Positions 8,605 to 17,256 of a stretch of DNA of 64,000 nucleotides are shown piece after piece. The translations under genes and the position numbers were made by a program. Position 1 is the stretch's first letter. Every line of letters begins with the position of its first letter. Source of the stretch: Dyella_B jejuensis (GTDB lineage Bacteria; Pseudomonadota; Gammaproteobacteria; Xanthomonadales; Rhodanobacteraceae); the NCBI RefSeq assembly GCF_044904675.1, contig NZ_JADIKJ010000012.1, positions 124,001-188,000 of the forward strand, read 5' to 3'. The notes under the pieces are model-generated. The model was not told the DNA's origin, did not search any database, and worked only from the letters and a program-made list of their open reading frames with translations.

Positions 8605-10632
8605 GTGGTGACCCGGTTGCGCCGCTTCAAGGACACGCGCGGCGAAGGCGAGCTGTTCCGGCGCCGTGCGCTGGCCGGCTTTGCGCTGATCCTGCTTGGG
8701 TTGTGCGCCCTGGTGGGCCGCTACGTGTTCCTGCAGGTGCTGCATCACGACGAATTCGCCACGCGCTCGGTCAACAACAGCGTGAAGCCGCGTGCGATCC
8801 CGCCTGCGCGCGGGCTGATCTACGATCGCAACGGCGTGTTGCTGGCCGACAACGTGCCGGCTTTCCGGCTGGAAGTACGGCCGGACCAGGTGCAGAACAT
8901 GAACGCGATGCTTGCCGAACTGGGCAGGGTCGTACCGCTGGACCAGGACGACCTCGACGCTTTCCGCAAGCAGCTCAAGCAGTCGCGCCACTTCGACAGC
9001 GTACCGTTGAAATTGCGCCTCACCGAGGACGACATCGCGCGCTTCGCGGTCAATCGCTGGCGGTTCCCTGGCGTGGACGTGGTGCCGTATCTCACGCGCC
9101 AGTATCCATTCGGATCGTTGTTCGCCCACGTCGTCGGCTACGTCAGCCGTATCGATGCGGACGACCAGGAGCGGCTCGATCCCGATCGCTACAAGGGCAC
9201 CACGCATATCGGACGCATCGGCCTGGAGCGCTCCTACGAGGACATGCTGCATGGCACGCCGGGCTACGAACTGGACGAAGTGAATGCCGACGGGCGTATC
9301 CAGCGCGTCCTGAAGACCGATCCGCCCACCCCCGGCAAGAACCTCTATCTCAGCATCGACGCACGCATCCAGAAGGCCGCGCAGGATGCGTTCGAGGGCA
9401 GGCCCGGCGCGGCGGTGGCGATTGACCCGCGCAATGGCCAGGTGCTGGCGATGGTCAGCGTGCCCTCGTTCGATCCGAACCTGTTCGTCAACGGCATCAG
9501 CCAGGCGGACTACAAAACGCTGATCACCGATCCCGCCAAACCGCTGCTCAATCGTGCGTTGAAGGGAGCCTATCCTCCCGGCTCGACGGTAAAGCCGTTC
9601 ATCGGGCTGGCTGGCCTGGAATACGGCCTGCGCACGCCGCTGGACGCAGTACTCTCCACGGGCGTGTTCTACATTCCGGGCCAGGCGCGCGGCTATCGCG
9701 ACGACGTGCGCGGTGGCGTGGGTATGACCAATCTCTATAAAGCGATCTACGCCTCGGTCAATACGTATTTCTATAAGCTTGCGCTGGACCTGGGCATCGA
9801 CCGCGTCAGCGAGTTCATGGGTTCCTACGGATTCGGACACCCCACCGGCGTCGACTTGCCCGGCGAAGTGTCCGGCGTGCTGCCCTCGCGCGCATGGAAG
9901 GCCAGGCATTCACCCAAGGAGCCGAACTGGTACCCCGGCGAGACGGTGATTACAGGTATCGGCCAAGGCTATTGGTCAGTCACGGCGCTGCAACTGGCGC
10001 ATGCGCTGGCAACGTTTGCCGGCCGCGGCGTGCCTTATGCACCGCGCGTCGTGATGTCGACCGCGGAGGTGGGCAAGTCGCCGTCGCCGTTGCCCAACCC
10101 GCCCACCGGGCCCTCCCTGATCAAGAACATGAAGGATTGGGAAGCAGTGAACGAGGGCATGCAGATGGTGATCTACAGCAGCGATCCGTTGGCGACGGGC
10201 TACAAGATCAAGCTGGGCCAGGGCTTTCCCTACCGCATCGCAGGCAAGAGCGGTACCGCCGAGCGTTTCTCGCGCACCAGCGATGCCTACAATGAGAACC
10301 GCAACACGGCCTATCTTGCCGCGCGCCACCGTGCCTGGTTTGAAGCGTTCACGCCCGCGGAGGATCCGCGCATTGCCGTGGCCGTGGTGCTCGAGGCAGG
10401 GGCGTGGGGTGCGGATGATGCCGGCCCGATCGCGCGCAAGATTTTCGATGCATGGCTGGCGACCCAGGGTGGCGCGGTTCCGCCGAACAAGCCCTGGCCG
10501 GAGTCGGGCGTGGCGTCCGCGCCGGCTTCGGTCACGAGCACGGGCGAGCCCGCGGGCGTCATGCCGGAAGATACGCCACAGGGCGATACGCCGGCGCCGG
10601 ATAGCTCGAGCGCAGGAGACGATTCCCAATGA
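8605..10632 (+). CDS. mrdA: Penicillin-binding protein 2 (elongasome transpeptidase)
   Basis: A 675-residue class B PBP that cross-links peptidoglycan during side-wall growth. It has an N-terminal membrane anchor (about 20-45), a dimerisation domain with PPARGLIYDRNGVLLADN, and a transpeptidase domain. The active-site Ser327 lies in PPGSTVKP (SxxK), with SVN at about 384 and KSGTAE at about 548. The start is GTG at 8605 with AGGAG nine bases before it. A Pro/Ser-rich tail ends the protein, and its stop overlaps the rodA start (ATGA). The 130 bases after mreD hold no gene. Confidence 0.96.
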   Translation: MVTRLRRFKDTRGEGELFRRRALAGFALILLGLCALVGRYVFLQVLHHDEFATRSVNNSVKPRAIPPARGLIYDRNGVLLADNVPAFRLEVRPDQVQNMNAMLAELGRVVPLDQDDLDAFRKQLKQSRHFDSVPLKLRLTEDDIARFAVNRWRFPGVDVVPYLTRQYPFGSLFAHVVGYVSRIDADDQERLDPDRYKGTTHIGRIGLERSYEDMLHGTPGYELDEVNADGRIQRVLKTDPPTPGKNLYLSIDARIQKAAQDAFEGRPGAAVAIDPRNGQVLAMVSVPSFDPNLFVNGISQADYKTLITDPAKPLLNRALKGAYPPGSTVKPFIGLAGLEYGLRTPLDAVLSTGVFYIPGQARGYRDDVRGGVGMTNLYKAIYASVNTYFYKLALDLGIDRVSEFMGSYGFGHPTGVDLPGEVSGVLPSRAWKARHSPKEPNWYPGETVITGIGQGYWSVTALQLAHALATFAGRGVPYAPRVVMSTAEVGKSPSPLPNPPTGPSLIKNMKDWEAVNEGMQMVIYSSDPLATGYKIKLGQGFPYRIAGKSGTAERFSRTSDAYNENRNTAYLAARHRAWFEAFTPAEDPRIAVAVVLEAGAWGADDAGPIARKIFDAWLATQGGAVPPNKPWPESGVASAPASVTSTGEPAGVMPEDTPQGDTPAPDSSSAGDDSQ

Positions 10633-11744
10633 TCGATACCTGGCGCACGCGGCTGCACCGGTTTGCGCGGCGCATCTGGGCGCGTCCGCGCATCGACCTG
10701 CCATTGACCTTCGCGCTGGTGGTGCTATGTGGCGTGGGCCTGGTAACGCTGTACAGCGCCAGCGAAGCGAATCTCTCGCTGGTAGGGGGGCAGGCCGCGC
10801 GCTTCGTACTGGGTGGCATCTTCATCATGCTGATGTCGCGCATTCCACCTTCCATGCTGCGCAATTGGACGCCCTGGCTCTACCTCGGCAGCACGGTGCT
10901 GCTGGTCGTGGTGGCGGTACTGGGCGAAGGCCGTGGCGCCGATCGCTGGCTCAACCTGGGCATCATGCGTTTCCAGCCTTCCGAGCTGATGAAGCTGACC
11001 ATGCCGATGATGGTGGCCTGGTATCTGCATCCCCGACAGTTACCGCCGCGCTGGAAGGATATCGTGACAGTCGGCGTGATGATTGCCATCCCGGCCGGTT
11101 TGATCGCCAAGCAGCCTGATCTGGGTACCGCGCTGCTGGTCTCGGCGGCCGGCGCGTTCGCGCTGTTCCTGTCCGGCATGGCCTGGTGGCGGATCGGCGC
11201 GTTGCTCGCGGCGGCGGCGGCGATGGTGCCGATCGCTTGGCATTTCATGCACCAATACCAACGCGACCGCATCCTTACCATGCTCAACCCGGAGTCCGAT
11301 CCGCTCGGCAACGGCTGGCACATCATCCAGTCGCAGATCGCGGTCGGTTCGGGCGGCATCTTTGGCAAGGGCTTCGAACAGGGCACCCAGTCGCGGCTGG
11401 ATTTCCTTCCCGAGCACACCACTGACTTCATTTTTGCCGTGTTCTGCGAAGAGTTCGGACTGATCGGCGTATGCGCGATCCTGGTGCTGTACGCCTTCAT
11501 CATCGGTCGCTGCCTGTGGATCGCCATGCAGGCGCGCGATACTTATTCGCGCTTGCTCGCCGGCGCGATCGGCATGAGCTTCTTCGTCTACGTATTCGTC
11601 AACGGCGGCATGGTGGCGGGCCTGCTGCCGGTGGTGGGTGTGCCGATGCCGATGGTCAGCTACGGAGGTACCTCGGCGGTATCGTTGCTGGTGGGTTTCG
11701 GTGTGCTGATGTCGATCTATGCCAATCGCAAGGTGCATGACTAA
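10629..11744 (+). CDS. rodA: Peptidoglycan glycosyltransferase RodA
   Basis: A 371-residue SEDS-family membrane glycosyltransferase that polymerises glycan strands together with PBP2. It has about ten membrane segments. The family signatures are GRGADRWLNLGIMRFQPSE, the loop after FGKGFEQGTQSRLDFLPEHT (the conserved FLPEHTTDFIF), and the C-terminal GVPMPMVSYGGTSAVSLLV. It overlaps mrdA by four bases, so partner enzymes are coupled in translation. Confidence 0.97.
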   Translation: MIDTWRTRLHRFARRIWARPRIDLPLTFALVVLCGVGLVTLYSASEANLSLVGGQAARFVLGGIFIMLMSRIPPSMLRNWTPWLYLGSTVLLVVVAVLGEGRGADRWLNLGIMRFQPSELMKLTMPMMVAWYLHPRQLPPRWKDIVTVGVMIAIPAGLIAKQPDLGTALLVSAAGAFALFLSGMAWWRIGALLAAAAAMVPIAWHFMHQYQRDRILTMLNPESDPLGNGWHIIQSQIAVGSGGIFGKGFEQGTQSRLDFLPEHTTDFIFAVFCEEFGLIGVCAILVLYAFIIGRCLWIAMQARDTYSRLLAGAIGMSFFVYVFVNGGMVAGLLPVVGVPMPMVSYGGTSAVSLLVGFGVLMSIYANRKVHD

Positions 11745-11852
11745 GGAGCATGCCGTGCCTGCACGCATCGTTCTGGCACGGGCGTCGTCGCCACTGTTCG
11801 TTCCCTGTTTTTCCCCGCGAACAAGTCGATTGAGCGTGTTACGCTCCCAGCC

Positions 11853-12842
11853 ATGAAAGGACGATTTTTTTTCGCACTCGCAGCGTTGTGTTGTGCAATG
11901 CCCGTTGCCGCCCAGGCCGGGCATCCGGGCCAGCAGCAGCTCGTGCAGGAAGTGGCGAAAGATACGGGCAAGGATCCGGCCACCTTGAATGCCTTGCTCG
12001 ACGGCGCGAAAAAACAGCAAAGCATCCTCGACGCGATCAGCCGTCCGGCCGAAGCCAAGCCGTGGAGCGATTACCGGCAGATCTTCCTGACGCCGGCGCG
12101 CATCGAGGCGGGCATCGAATTTTATCGCGAGCACCAGGCCCTGCTCGACAAGATCGGCACGCAATATGGCGTGGCGCCGCAATACATCGTCGCGATTCTG
12201 GGCGTGGAAACTTTCTACGGGCGCAATACCGGCAAGTACAAGGTACTCGACGCGCTGGTCACGCTCGGCTTGTATTACCCGCCGCGCGCCGCTTTTTTCC
12301 GTGACCAGCTCAAGACCCTGCTGGAGCTGCCGGACAACCGGCTCGCCGGTCCGCTCGATAGCCTCACCGGCTCCTACGCCGGCGCGCAGGGCTGGGGACA
12401 GTTCATGCCCGGCAGCATCCGCGATTACGCGGTCGATGAAGATGGCGATGGCCGGATCGATCTGCAAAATTCGTTGCCCGACATCCTCGCCAGCGTGGCC
12501 AATTATTTTGCCAAGCACGGCTGGGTCACCGGCGGTCCGGTAGCGGCGCGCGCGCAACCCGACGTCGCGGCAAAGCCGCTGTCGGTGAAAGATTCCACGC
12601 CGCAATGGACTGTCGAGCAACTGGAAGCCTGGGGCTACGCGCCGTTGCAGCGCCTGGACCCCGGCGCGTCCAGCAGCCTGCAGACGTTCCAGGCCGCGAA
12701 TGGTCCGGAATACTGGTTCACCTTCCAGAATTTCTACGTGATCACCCGCTACAACCGTAGCCCGATGTACGCGATGGCGGTGAACCAGCTCGCCCAGGCC
12801 ATCGTGGACGGCGTCAACGACCAGGAAAGCGCCGCCCGATGA
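11853..12842 (+). CDS. mltB: Membrane-bound lytic murein transglycosylase B
   Basis: A 329-residue periplasmic enzyme that cleaves MurNAc-GlcNAc bonds with 1,6-anhydro formation. A signal peptide (MKGRFFFALAALCCAMPVAAQA) precedes the SLT domain. The catalytic Glu119 sits in GVETFYGRNTG, and GAQGWGQFMPGSIRDYAVDEDGDG is the typical MltB core. The cleavage region shows no lipobox cysteine at the expected place, so it may be soluble. No clear ribosome site precedes the start. Its stop overlaps rlpA (ATGA). Confidence 0.94.
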   Translation: MKGRFFFALAALCCAMPVAAQAGHPGQQQLVQEVAKDTGKDPATLNALLDGAKKQQSILDAISRPAEAKPWSDYRQIFLTPARIEAGIEFYREHQALLDKIGTQYGVAPQYIVAILGVETFYGRNTGKYKVLDALVTLGLYYPPRAAFFRDQLKTLLELPDNRLAGPLDSLTGSYAGAQGWGQFMPGSIRDYAVDEDGDGRIDLQNSLPDILASVANYFAKHGWVTGGPVAARAQPDVAAKPLSVKDSTPQWTVEQLEAWGYAPLQRLDPGASSSLQTFQAANGPEYWFTFQNFYVITRYNRSPMYAMAVNQLAQAIVDGVNDQESAAR

Positions 12843-13759
12843 GAACGGCCTGGCGCTTGCCATGGCTGCTCGCGACCGCGTTGGCGCTGGTCGGATGCGG
12901 CGGCCATCGCAGCGCGCGTCCTTATTCGTCTTCCTCGCGTGCCGGCAGCGGTAGTGGTGGCTCTTACGATGCCGGGGGCGTCAACGATGACACCAGCCGG
13001 CCGCAGAGCAGCCGCTATCGAAGCAACAGCGACAGCGTTCCGGATGGCCCGCCACCCGACGTCAGCAAGCTGCCCGAGCCGGTGCCCAAGGTCGAGCCGC
13101 GCTCGCTGTACGGCAACAAATCGCCCTACAGCGTGCTGGGCCAAACGTATAGCGTGTTGCCCTCGGCGCGCGGCTATGACGAGCGCGGCATCGCATCGTT
13201 CTACGGCAGCAAGTTCCATGGCTACAAGACCTCGAACCTCGAGGACTACGACATGTACAAATTCACCGCTGCGAGCAAGGTGCTGCCGCTGCCCAGCTAC
13301 GCGCGGGTGACCAATCTGGAGAACGGCAAGAGCGTGATCGTGCGCGTCAACGATCGCGGCCCGTTCCATGCGGACCGCGTGATCGATCTGTCCTATGCCG
13401 CGGCCGTGAAGATCGGCGTGTGGCCCAAGGGCACGGGCCTGGTGGAAGTGCAGGGCATCGATCCGTCGGCACCAGCGGCGAGCGAAGCGCCACCGCCGCC
13501 GGTGGTCACGCCGGCAACGCCGCGTCCGGGTATCTATTTGCAGGTAGGCGCATTCTCCGATCCGGCCAATGCCGAGCATGTCGCCGCGCAGTTGCGGGTG
13601 GCGAATTTCGCTCCGGTGCAGGTGATGGATGCGACCATTGCCGGCCGGCTGGTGCATCGCGTGCGGGTTGGCCCCCTGACGGACGTGGACAGCGCGGACC
13701 AGGTCAGTGCGCAGATTGAAAAAATGGGCCTGCCGCACCCGCAGGTCGCGGTAGACTGA
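12839..13759 (+). CDS. rlpA: RlpA septal lytic transglycosylase with SPOR domain
   Basis: A 306-residue outer-membrane lipoprotein. The lipobox LVGC is at residues 17-20 after a short signal. A Ser/Gly-rich linker leads to the double-psi beta-barrel RlpA domain (GIASFYGSKFHGYKTSN, then VIVRVNDRGPFHADRVIDLS). A Pro/Ala linker is followed by a C-terminal SPOR domain (GIYLQVGAFSDPANAEHV...). SPOR domains bind denuded glycan at the septum. In studied species RlpA cuts such glycan. Confidence 0.95.
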   Translation: MRTAWRLPWLLATALALVGCGGHRSARPYSSSSRAGSGSGGSYDAGGVNDDTSRPQSSRYRSNSDSVPDGPPPDVSKLPEPVPKVEPRSLYGNKSPYSVLGQTYSVLPSARGYDERGIASFYGSKFHGYKTSNLEDYDMYKFTAASKVLPLPSYARVTNLENGKSVIVRVNDRGPFHADRVIDLSYAAAVKIGVWPKGTGLVEVQGIDPSAPAASEAPPPPVVTPATPRPGIYLQVGAFSDPANAEHVAAQLRVANFAPVQVMDATIAGRLVHRVRVGPLTDVDSADQVSAQIEKMGLPHPQVAVD

Positions 13760-13820
13760 GCGTTTTCCAAGACAACTGGCGCATCGCGCCAATGAATTAG
13801 CAACTGGATGTAAGCCCACC

Positions 13821-15044
13821 ATGAATCTGTCCCGCCCCTTGCACATTCTTGCCGCCGCCGCGCTGGTGTTCGGCGCCAGCGCCATGGCCCAGCAGACGCC
13901 GCCCAAACCCGTGCCCAACGTACCGACTCCGGCGGCCGTGCAGGTGCCGGTACCGCCGCCGCCGGATGTGGATGCCAAGGCTTGGGTGCTGATGGATTAC
14001 GCCACCGGGCAGGTGCTCGCCTCGAAGAATCCGGACATGCGCGTGGTGCCGGCCTCGATCACCAAGGTGATGACCGACTACGTGATCTCGGCGCAGATCG
14101 CCTCGGGCAAGATCCACCTCACCGACCAGGTCAACATCAGCGAGCACGCCTGGCGCGCGGGCGGCGCCGGCACGGACGGTTCCACCAGCTTCCTCAAGCT
14201 CAACAGCCAGGTGCCGCTGAAGGACCTGCTCTACGGCATGATCATCCAGTCCGGCAACGATTCGGCGATTGCCCTGGCCGAACACACTGCCGGCTCGGAA
14301 GATACCTTCGCCAGCCTGATGAATGCTTACGCCAAGCAGCTGGGCATGGTGAACAGCCATTTCGTCAACGCCTCGGGCTATCCGGTCGACAATCACTACA
14401 CCACCGCGCACGACGTGGCGATCCTTACCCGCGCGCTGATCCATGACTACCCGGATGACTACGCGATCTCCGCCATCAAGGAGTTCGAGTGGAATGGCAT
14501 CAAGCAGGGCAATCGCAATACCCTGTTGTGGCGCGACCCGACCGTGGACGGCGTGAAGACCGGCCATACCGCCGAAGCAGGTTTCTGCCTCGATGCCTCC
14601 GCCAAGCGCGGCGACCAGCGCATGATCGCGATCGTGATGGGTGCCAGCAGCGAGAAGGCGCGTGCCGATTCGGCCATCGCCTTGCTCAACTACGGCTTCC
14701 GCTTCTTCGAAACGCACAAGCTCTATGAAGTGGGCAAGCCATTGGCGACCCCGCGCCTGTGGAAGGGCGAAGAAGACCAACTGCCGATCGGCGTACCCGA
14801 GGATGTGCTGGTCACGGTGAAGACCGGTGACTACGACAAACTCAAGGCCACCATGGACATTCCGTCCACGCTGATCGCACCGTTCAAGAAGGGCCAGCAG
14901 GTCGGCACGCTGCATATCACCGAAGATGGTCAGCAGGTCGAAGACGTACCGCTGATCGCCATGAACGACGCGCCCCAGGGCGGTTTCTTCAAGCGGCTGT
15001 GGGACAGCATCCTGCTGTGGTTCCACGGCAGCGGCAAGAAATGA
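13821..15044 (+). CDS. dacC: D-alanyl-D-alanine carboxypeptidase (PBP5/6 type)
   Basis: A 407-residue low-molecular-weight PBP that removes the terminal D-Ala from pentapeptides. A signal peptide ends near AMAQ. The catalytic motifs are SITK (Ser79-Lys82), SGN (from 144) and KTG (from 246). The C-terminal beta domain is followed by an amphipathic anchor FFKRLWDSILLWFHGSGKK. The dacA/dacC choice is nominal. Confidence 0.93.
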   Translation: MNLSRPLHILAAAALVFGASAMAQQTPPKPVPNVPTPAAVQVPVPPPPDVDAKAWVLMDYATGQVLASKNPDMRVVPASITKVMTDYVISAQIASGKIHLTDQVNISEHAWRAGGAGTDGSTSFLKLNSQVPLKDLLYGMIIQSGNDSAIALAEHTAGSEDTFASLMNAYAKQLGMVNSHFVNASGYPVDNHYTTAHDVAILTRALIHDYPDDYAISAIKEFEWNGIKQGNRNTLLWRDPTVDGVKTGHTAEAGFCLDASAKRGDQRMIAIVMGASSEKARADSAIALLNYGFRFFETHKLYEVGKPLATPRLWKGEEDQLPIGVPEDVLVTVKTGDYDKLKATMDIPSTLIAPFKKGQQVGTLHITEDGQQVEDVPLIAMNDAPQGGFFKRLWDSILLWFHGSGKK

Positions 15045-15074
15045 CCGGATGAGGCGAGCGAGCGGAGCGAACCG

Positions 15075-15365
15075 ATGAAAGACCTGGATGAGATCAAGCC
15101 GCAGCAGGAAGGCCAGGGTTTCCAGTTTCCCGGCGAATTCGAAATCACCGCGATGGGCAATGCCAGCGCGGACCTGAAGGCCCGCGTGCCGCAGATCCTC
15201 CAGGAGATCGGCCTGCATGTGCTGCACGAAACGGTGCGGCACAAGCATTCACGCGAAGGTAACTTCCTGTCCGTCACGGTGAGTTTCCGTTGCGATACCC
15301 GCGAGCAATACGACGCCGCGCATACCGCGTTGCGGGCGGATCCGGATATCCGCTTCACTTTGTAG
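15075..15365 (+). CDS. ybeD: DUF493 (YbeD) family protein
   Basis: A 96-residue ACT-like domain protein (QGFQFPGEFEITAMGNA ... SVTVSFRCDTREQYDAAHTAL). YbeD lies between dacA and lipB in enterobacteria, and the same order is seen here. Its function is unknown; a regulatory ligand-binding role has been suggested from the fold. GGAG precedes the start by eight bases. Confidence 0.9.
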   Translation: MKDLDEIKPQQEGQGFQFPGEFEITAMGNASADLKARVPQILQEIGLHVLHETVRHKHSREGNFLSVTVSFRCDTREQYDAAHTALRADPDIRFTL

Positions 15366-15379
15366 GACACGCGCGGCGT

Positions 15380-15490
15380 TTTCCCCTTTCCTCTGAAGAG
15401 GGGAGGGATGAGGAAGCGTCCCGCACAAGAAGCCGCGTCGCTATCGCCCTGTCCGTGCCGGGAACGCGAGGCACGGACGCAACCCCTCAC
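15380..15490. repeat. REP-like intergenic repeat cluster
   Basis: A CCCCTTTCCTCT-GAAG-AGGGGAGGG hairpin unit at about 15382-15405 is followed by GATGAGG. A GTCCGTGCC/GGCACGGAC hairpin and a reversed CCCCTCAC end near 15481 come next. The design matches the pair between mreB and mreC. Nothing else is seen in the 195 bases before lipB. Confidence 0.5.
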
Positions 15491-15561
15491 TTCCTTCACT
15501 TGCAAGCCATGGCTCCCGGCCACAAATTGGCGTCATCCCACGCAGGCCCGCGACTCTCCCC

Positions 15562-16230
15562 ATGTCCCAACCGCTGAAAATCCGCCGCCTGGGCCGCCAG
15601 CCGTACCAGCCGGTCTGGCAGGCGATGAGTGCCTTCACCGACAACCGCACCGCCGATACCGTGGATGAGCTGTGGCTGCTGGAGCACGATCCCGTTTTCA
15701 CCCTCGGCCAGGCCGGCAAGATGGAGCATGTGCTGGCGCCGGGTGACATTCCGGTGGTGCCGGTGGACCGCGGTGGCCAGGTGACCTATCACGGCCCGGG
15801 CCAGATCGTGGCCTACCCGCTGATCGACCTGCGCCGCGCCGGGCTGGGGGTGCGCGAGCTGGTCAACCGGATCGAGCAGGCCATCATCGATACCCTGGCG
15901 CACTGGAATATTGAAGCCATGCGCCGTGAGGGCGCCCCGGGCGTCTATGTCGCCGATGCCAAGGTGGCCGCGCTGGGATTGCGGGTGCGCCGGGGTTGCA
16001 GTTTCCATGGACTGGCCTTCAACGTGAACATGAACCTGGATCCGTTCCACCGCATCAACCCTTGTGGATACAAGGGTCTGGCAGTCACGCAGGTGCTAGA
16101 CTTGGGCGGTCCATCGCGGCTGTCGGACGTCGAAGATGCGCTGGTCGGCGAGTTTTGCCGACAGTTCGGTTTCGATGCCGAAGCGGCTGCTCCCCTTATT
16201 CCCGAACTCCCCGCTCGCGCGGCGGTCTGA
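15562..16230 (+). CDS. lipB: Octanoyl-[acyl-carrier-protein]:protein octanoyltransferase
   Basis: A 222-residue enzyme that moves octanoate from ACP to the lipoyl domains of 2-oxoacid dehydrogenases. The family core is DRGGQVTYHGPGQIVAYPL. The catalytic Lys134 lies in DAKVAALGLRV and the acyl-binding Cys168 in INPCGYKGLAVTQ. lipA follows nine bases later, so both steps of lipoate formation are co-transcribed. Confidence 0.97.
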   Translation: MSQPLKIRRLGRQPYQPVWQAMSAFTDNRTADTVDELWLLEHDPVFTLGQAGKMEHVLAPGDIPVVPVDRGGQVTYHGPGQIVAYPLIDLRRAGLGVRELVNRIEQAIIDTLAHWNIEAMRREGAPGVYVADAKVAALGLRVRRGCSFHGLAFNVNMNLDPFHRINPCGYKGLAVTQVLDLGGPSRLSDVEDALVGEFCRQFGFDAEAAAPLIPELPARAAV

Positions 16231-16239
16231 CTTAACTTC

Positions 16240-17250
16240 ATGAGCGATACGTCCGCTTCATCCGCGAAGTCCATTCCAATCAGCGTCGTCAGCGGCACGC
16301 CTGCCGTCGAGAAACAGCTGGGCAACGACAAGATCGCGCTCAATCGCGCGGGCTTCGACACGGCCGTGCCGACGCTGCGCAAGCCAAGCTGGATCCGTGT
16401 ACGCCTGCCGCAAGGCAATGCCGTGCAGCAGCTCAAGGCACGCCTGCGCGAAAACGCATTGGTAACGGTGTGCGAGGAAGCATCGTGCCCGAACATCCAC
16501 GAATGCTTCAGCAAGGGCACCGCCACCTTCATGATCCTCGGTGAGGTGTGCACGCGGCGCTGCTCGTTCTGCGACGTGGCGCATGGCCGCCCGGCGCCGC
16601 CCGATCCGCTGGAACCGGCACGCCTGGCCGAGACCATCCGCGACATGCGCCTGAAGTACGTGGTGATCACCTCGGTCGACCGTGATGACCTGCGCGACGG
16701 CGGCGCCGAACACTTCGCCGCGTGCATCCGCGCGGTGCGGCACGCCAGCCCGGCGATCCGCATCGAAATACTTACGCCTGACTTCCGCGGCAAGGGCCGC
16801 ATGGAGCGCGCGCTGGAAGTGCTCAAGGAATTTCCGCCGGACGTGTTCAACCACAATCTGGAAACCGTGCCGCACCTGTATCGCGAAGTGCGTCCGGGCG
16901 CCGATTACCAGTGGTCGCTGGATCTGCTCAAGCGCTTCAAGGCCCAGCATCCGGAAGTGCCGACCAAGTCCGGCATCATGCTGGGGCTGGGCGAAACCTA
17001 CGAGCAGGTCATCGAAACCATGCACGATCTACGCGCGCATGACGTCGAAATGATCACCATCGGCCAGTACCTGCAGCCCACGGCGCATCACCATCCGGTG
17101 GTGCGCTATTGGACGCCCGACGAATTCGAATCGCTGCGCGTGGCGGGCGAACAGATGGGTTTCCATCACGTCGCATCCGGTCCACTCGTCCGTTCTTCCT
17201 ACCACGCCGACCAGCAGGCTCATGCGGCCGGCGTCACCGAGCAAGCCTAA
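16240..17250 (+). CDS. lipA: Lipoyl synthase (radical SAM)
   Basis: A 336-residue radical-SAM enzyme that inserts two sulfurs into octanoyl chains. The auxiliary cluster motif is C78-x4-C83-x5-C89 (CEEASCPNIHEC) and the SAM cluster motif C104-x3-C108-x2-C111 (CTRRCSFC). PTAHHHPVVRYWTP and a late RSSYHADQQ are family marks (the final Ser ligand). It is in operon with lipB, and prc begins six bases after its stop. Confidence 0.98.
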   Translation: MSDTSASSAKSIPISVVSGTPAVEKQLGNDKIALNRAGFDTAVPTLRKPSWIRVRLPQGNAVQQLKARLRENALVTVCEEASCPNIHECFSKGTATFMILGEVCTRRCSFCDVAHGRPAPPDPLEPARLAETIRDMRLKYVVITSVDRDDLRDGGAEHFAACIRAVRHASPAIRIEILTPDFRGKGRMERALEVLKEFPPDVFNHNLETVPHLYREVRPGADYQWSLDLLKRFKAQHPEVPTKSGIMLGLGETYEQVIETMHDLRAHDVEMITIGQYLQPTAHHHPVVRYWTPDEFESLRVAGEQMGFHHVASGPLVRSSYHADQQAHAAGVTEQA

Positions 17251-17256
17251 AATCCT

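Noticed and set aside
11040..12863. Leftward 607-codon frame over rodA/mltB
   Set aside because: Shadow of two well-supported genes, crossing their boundary without signal.
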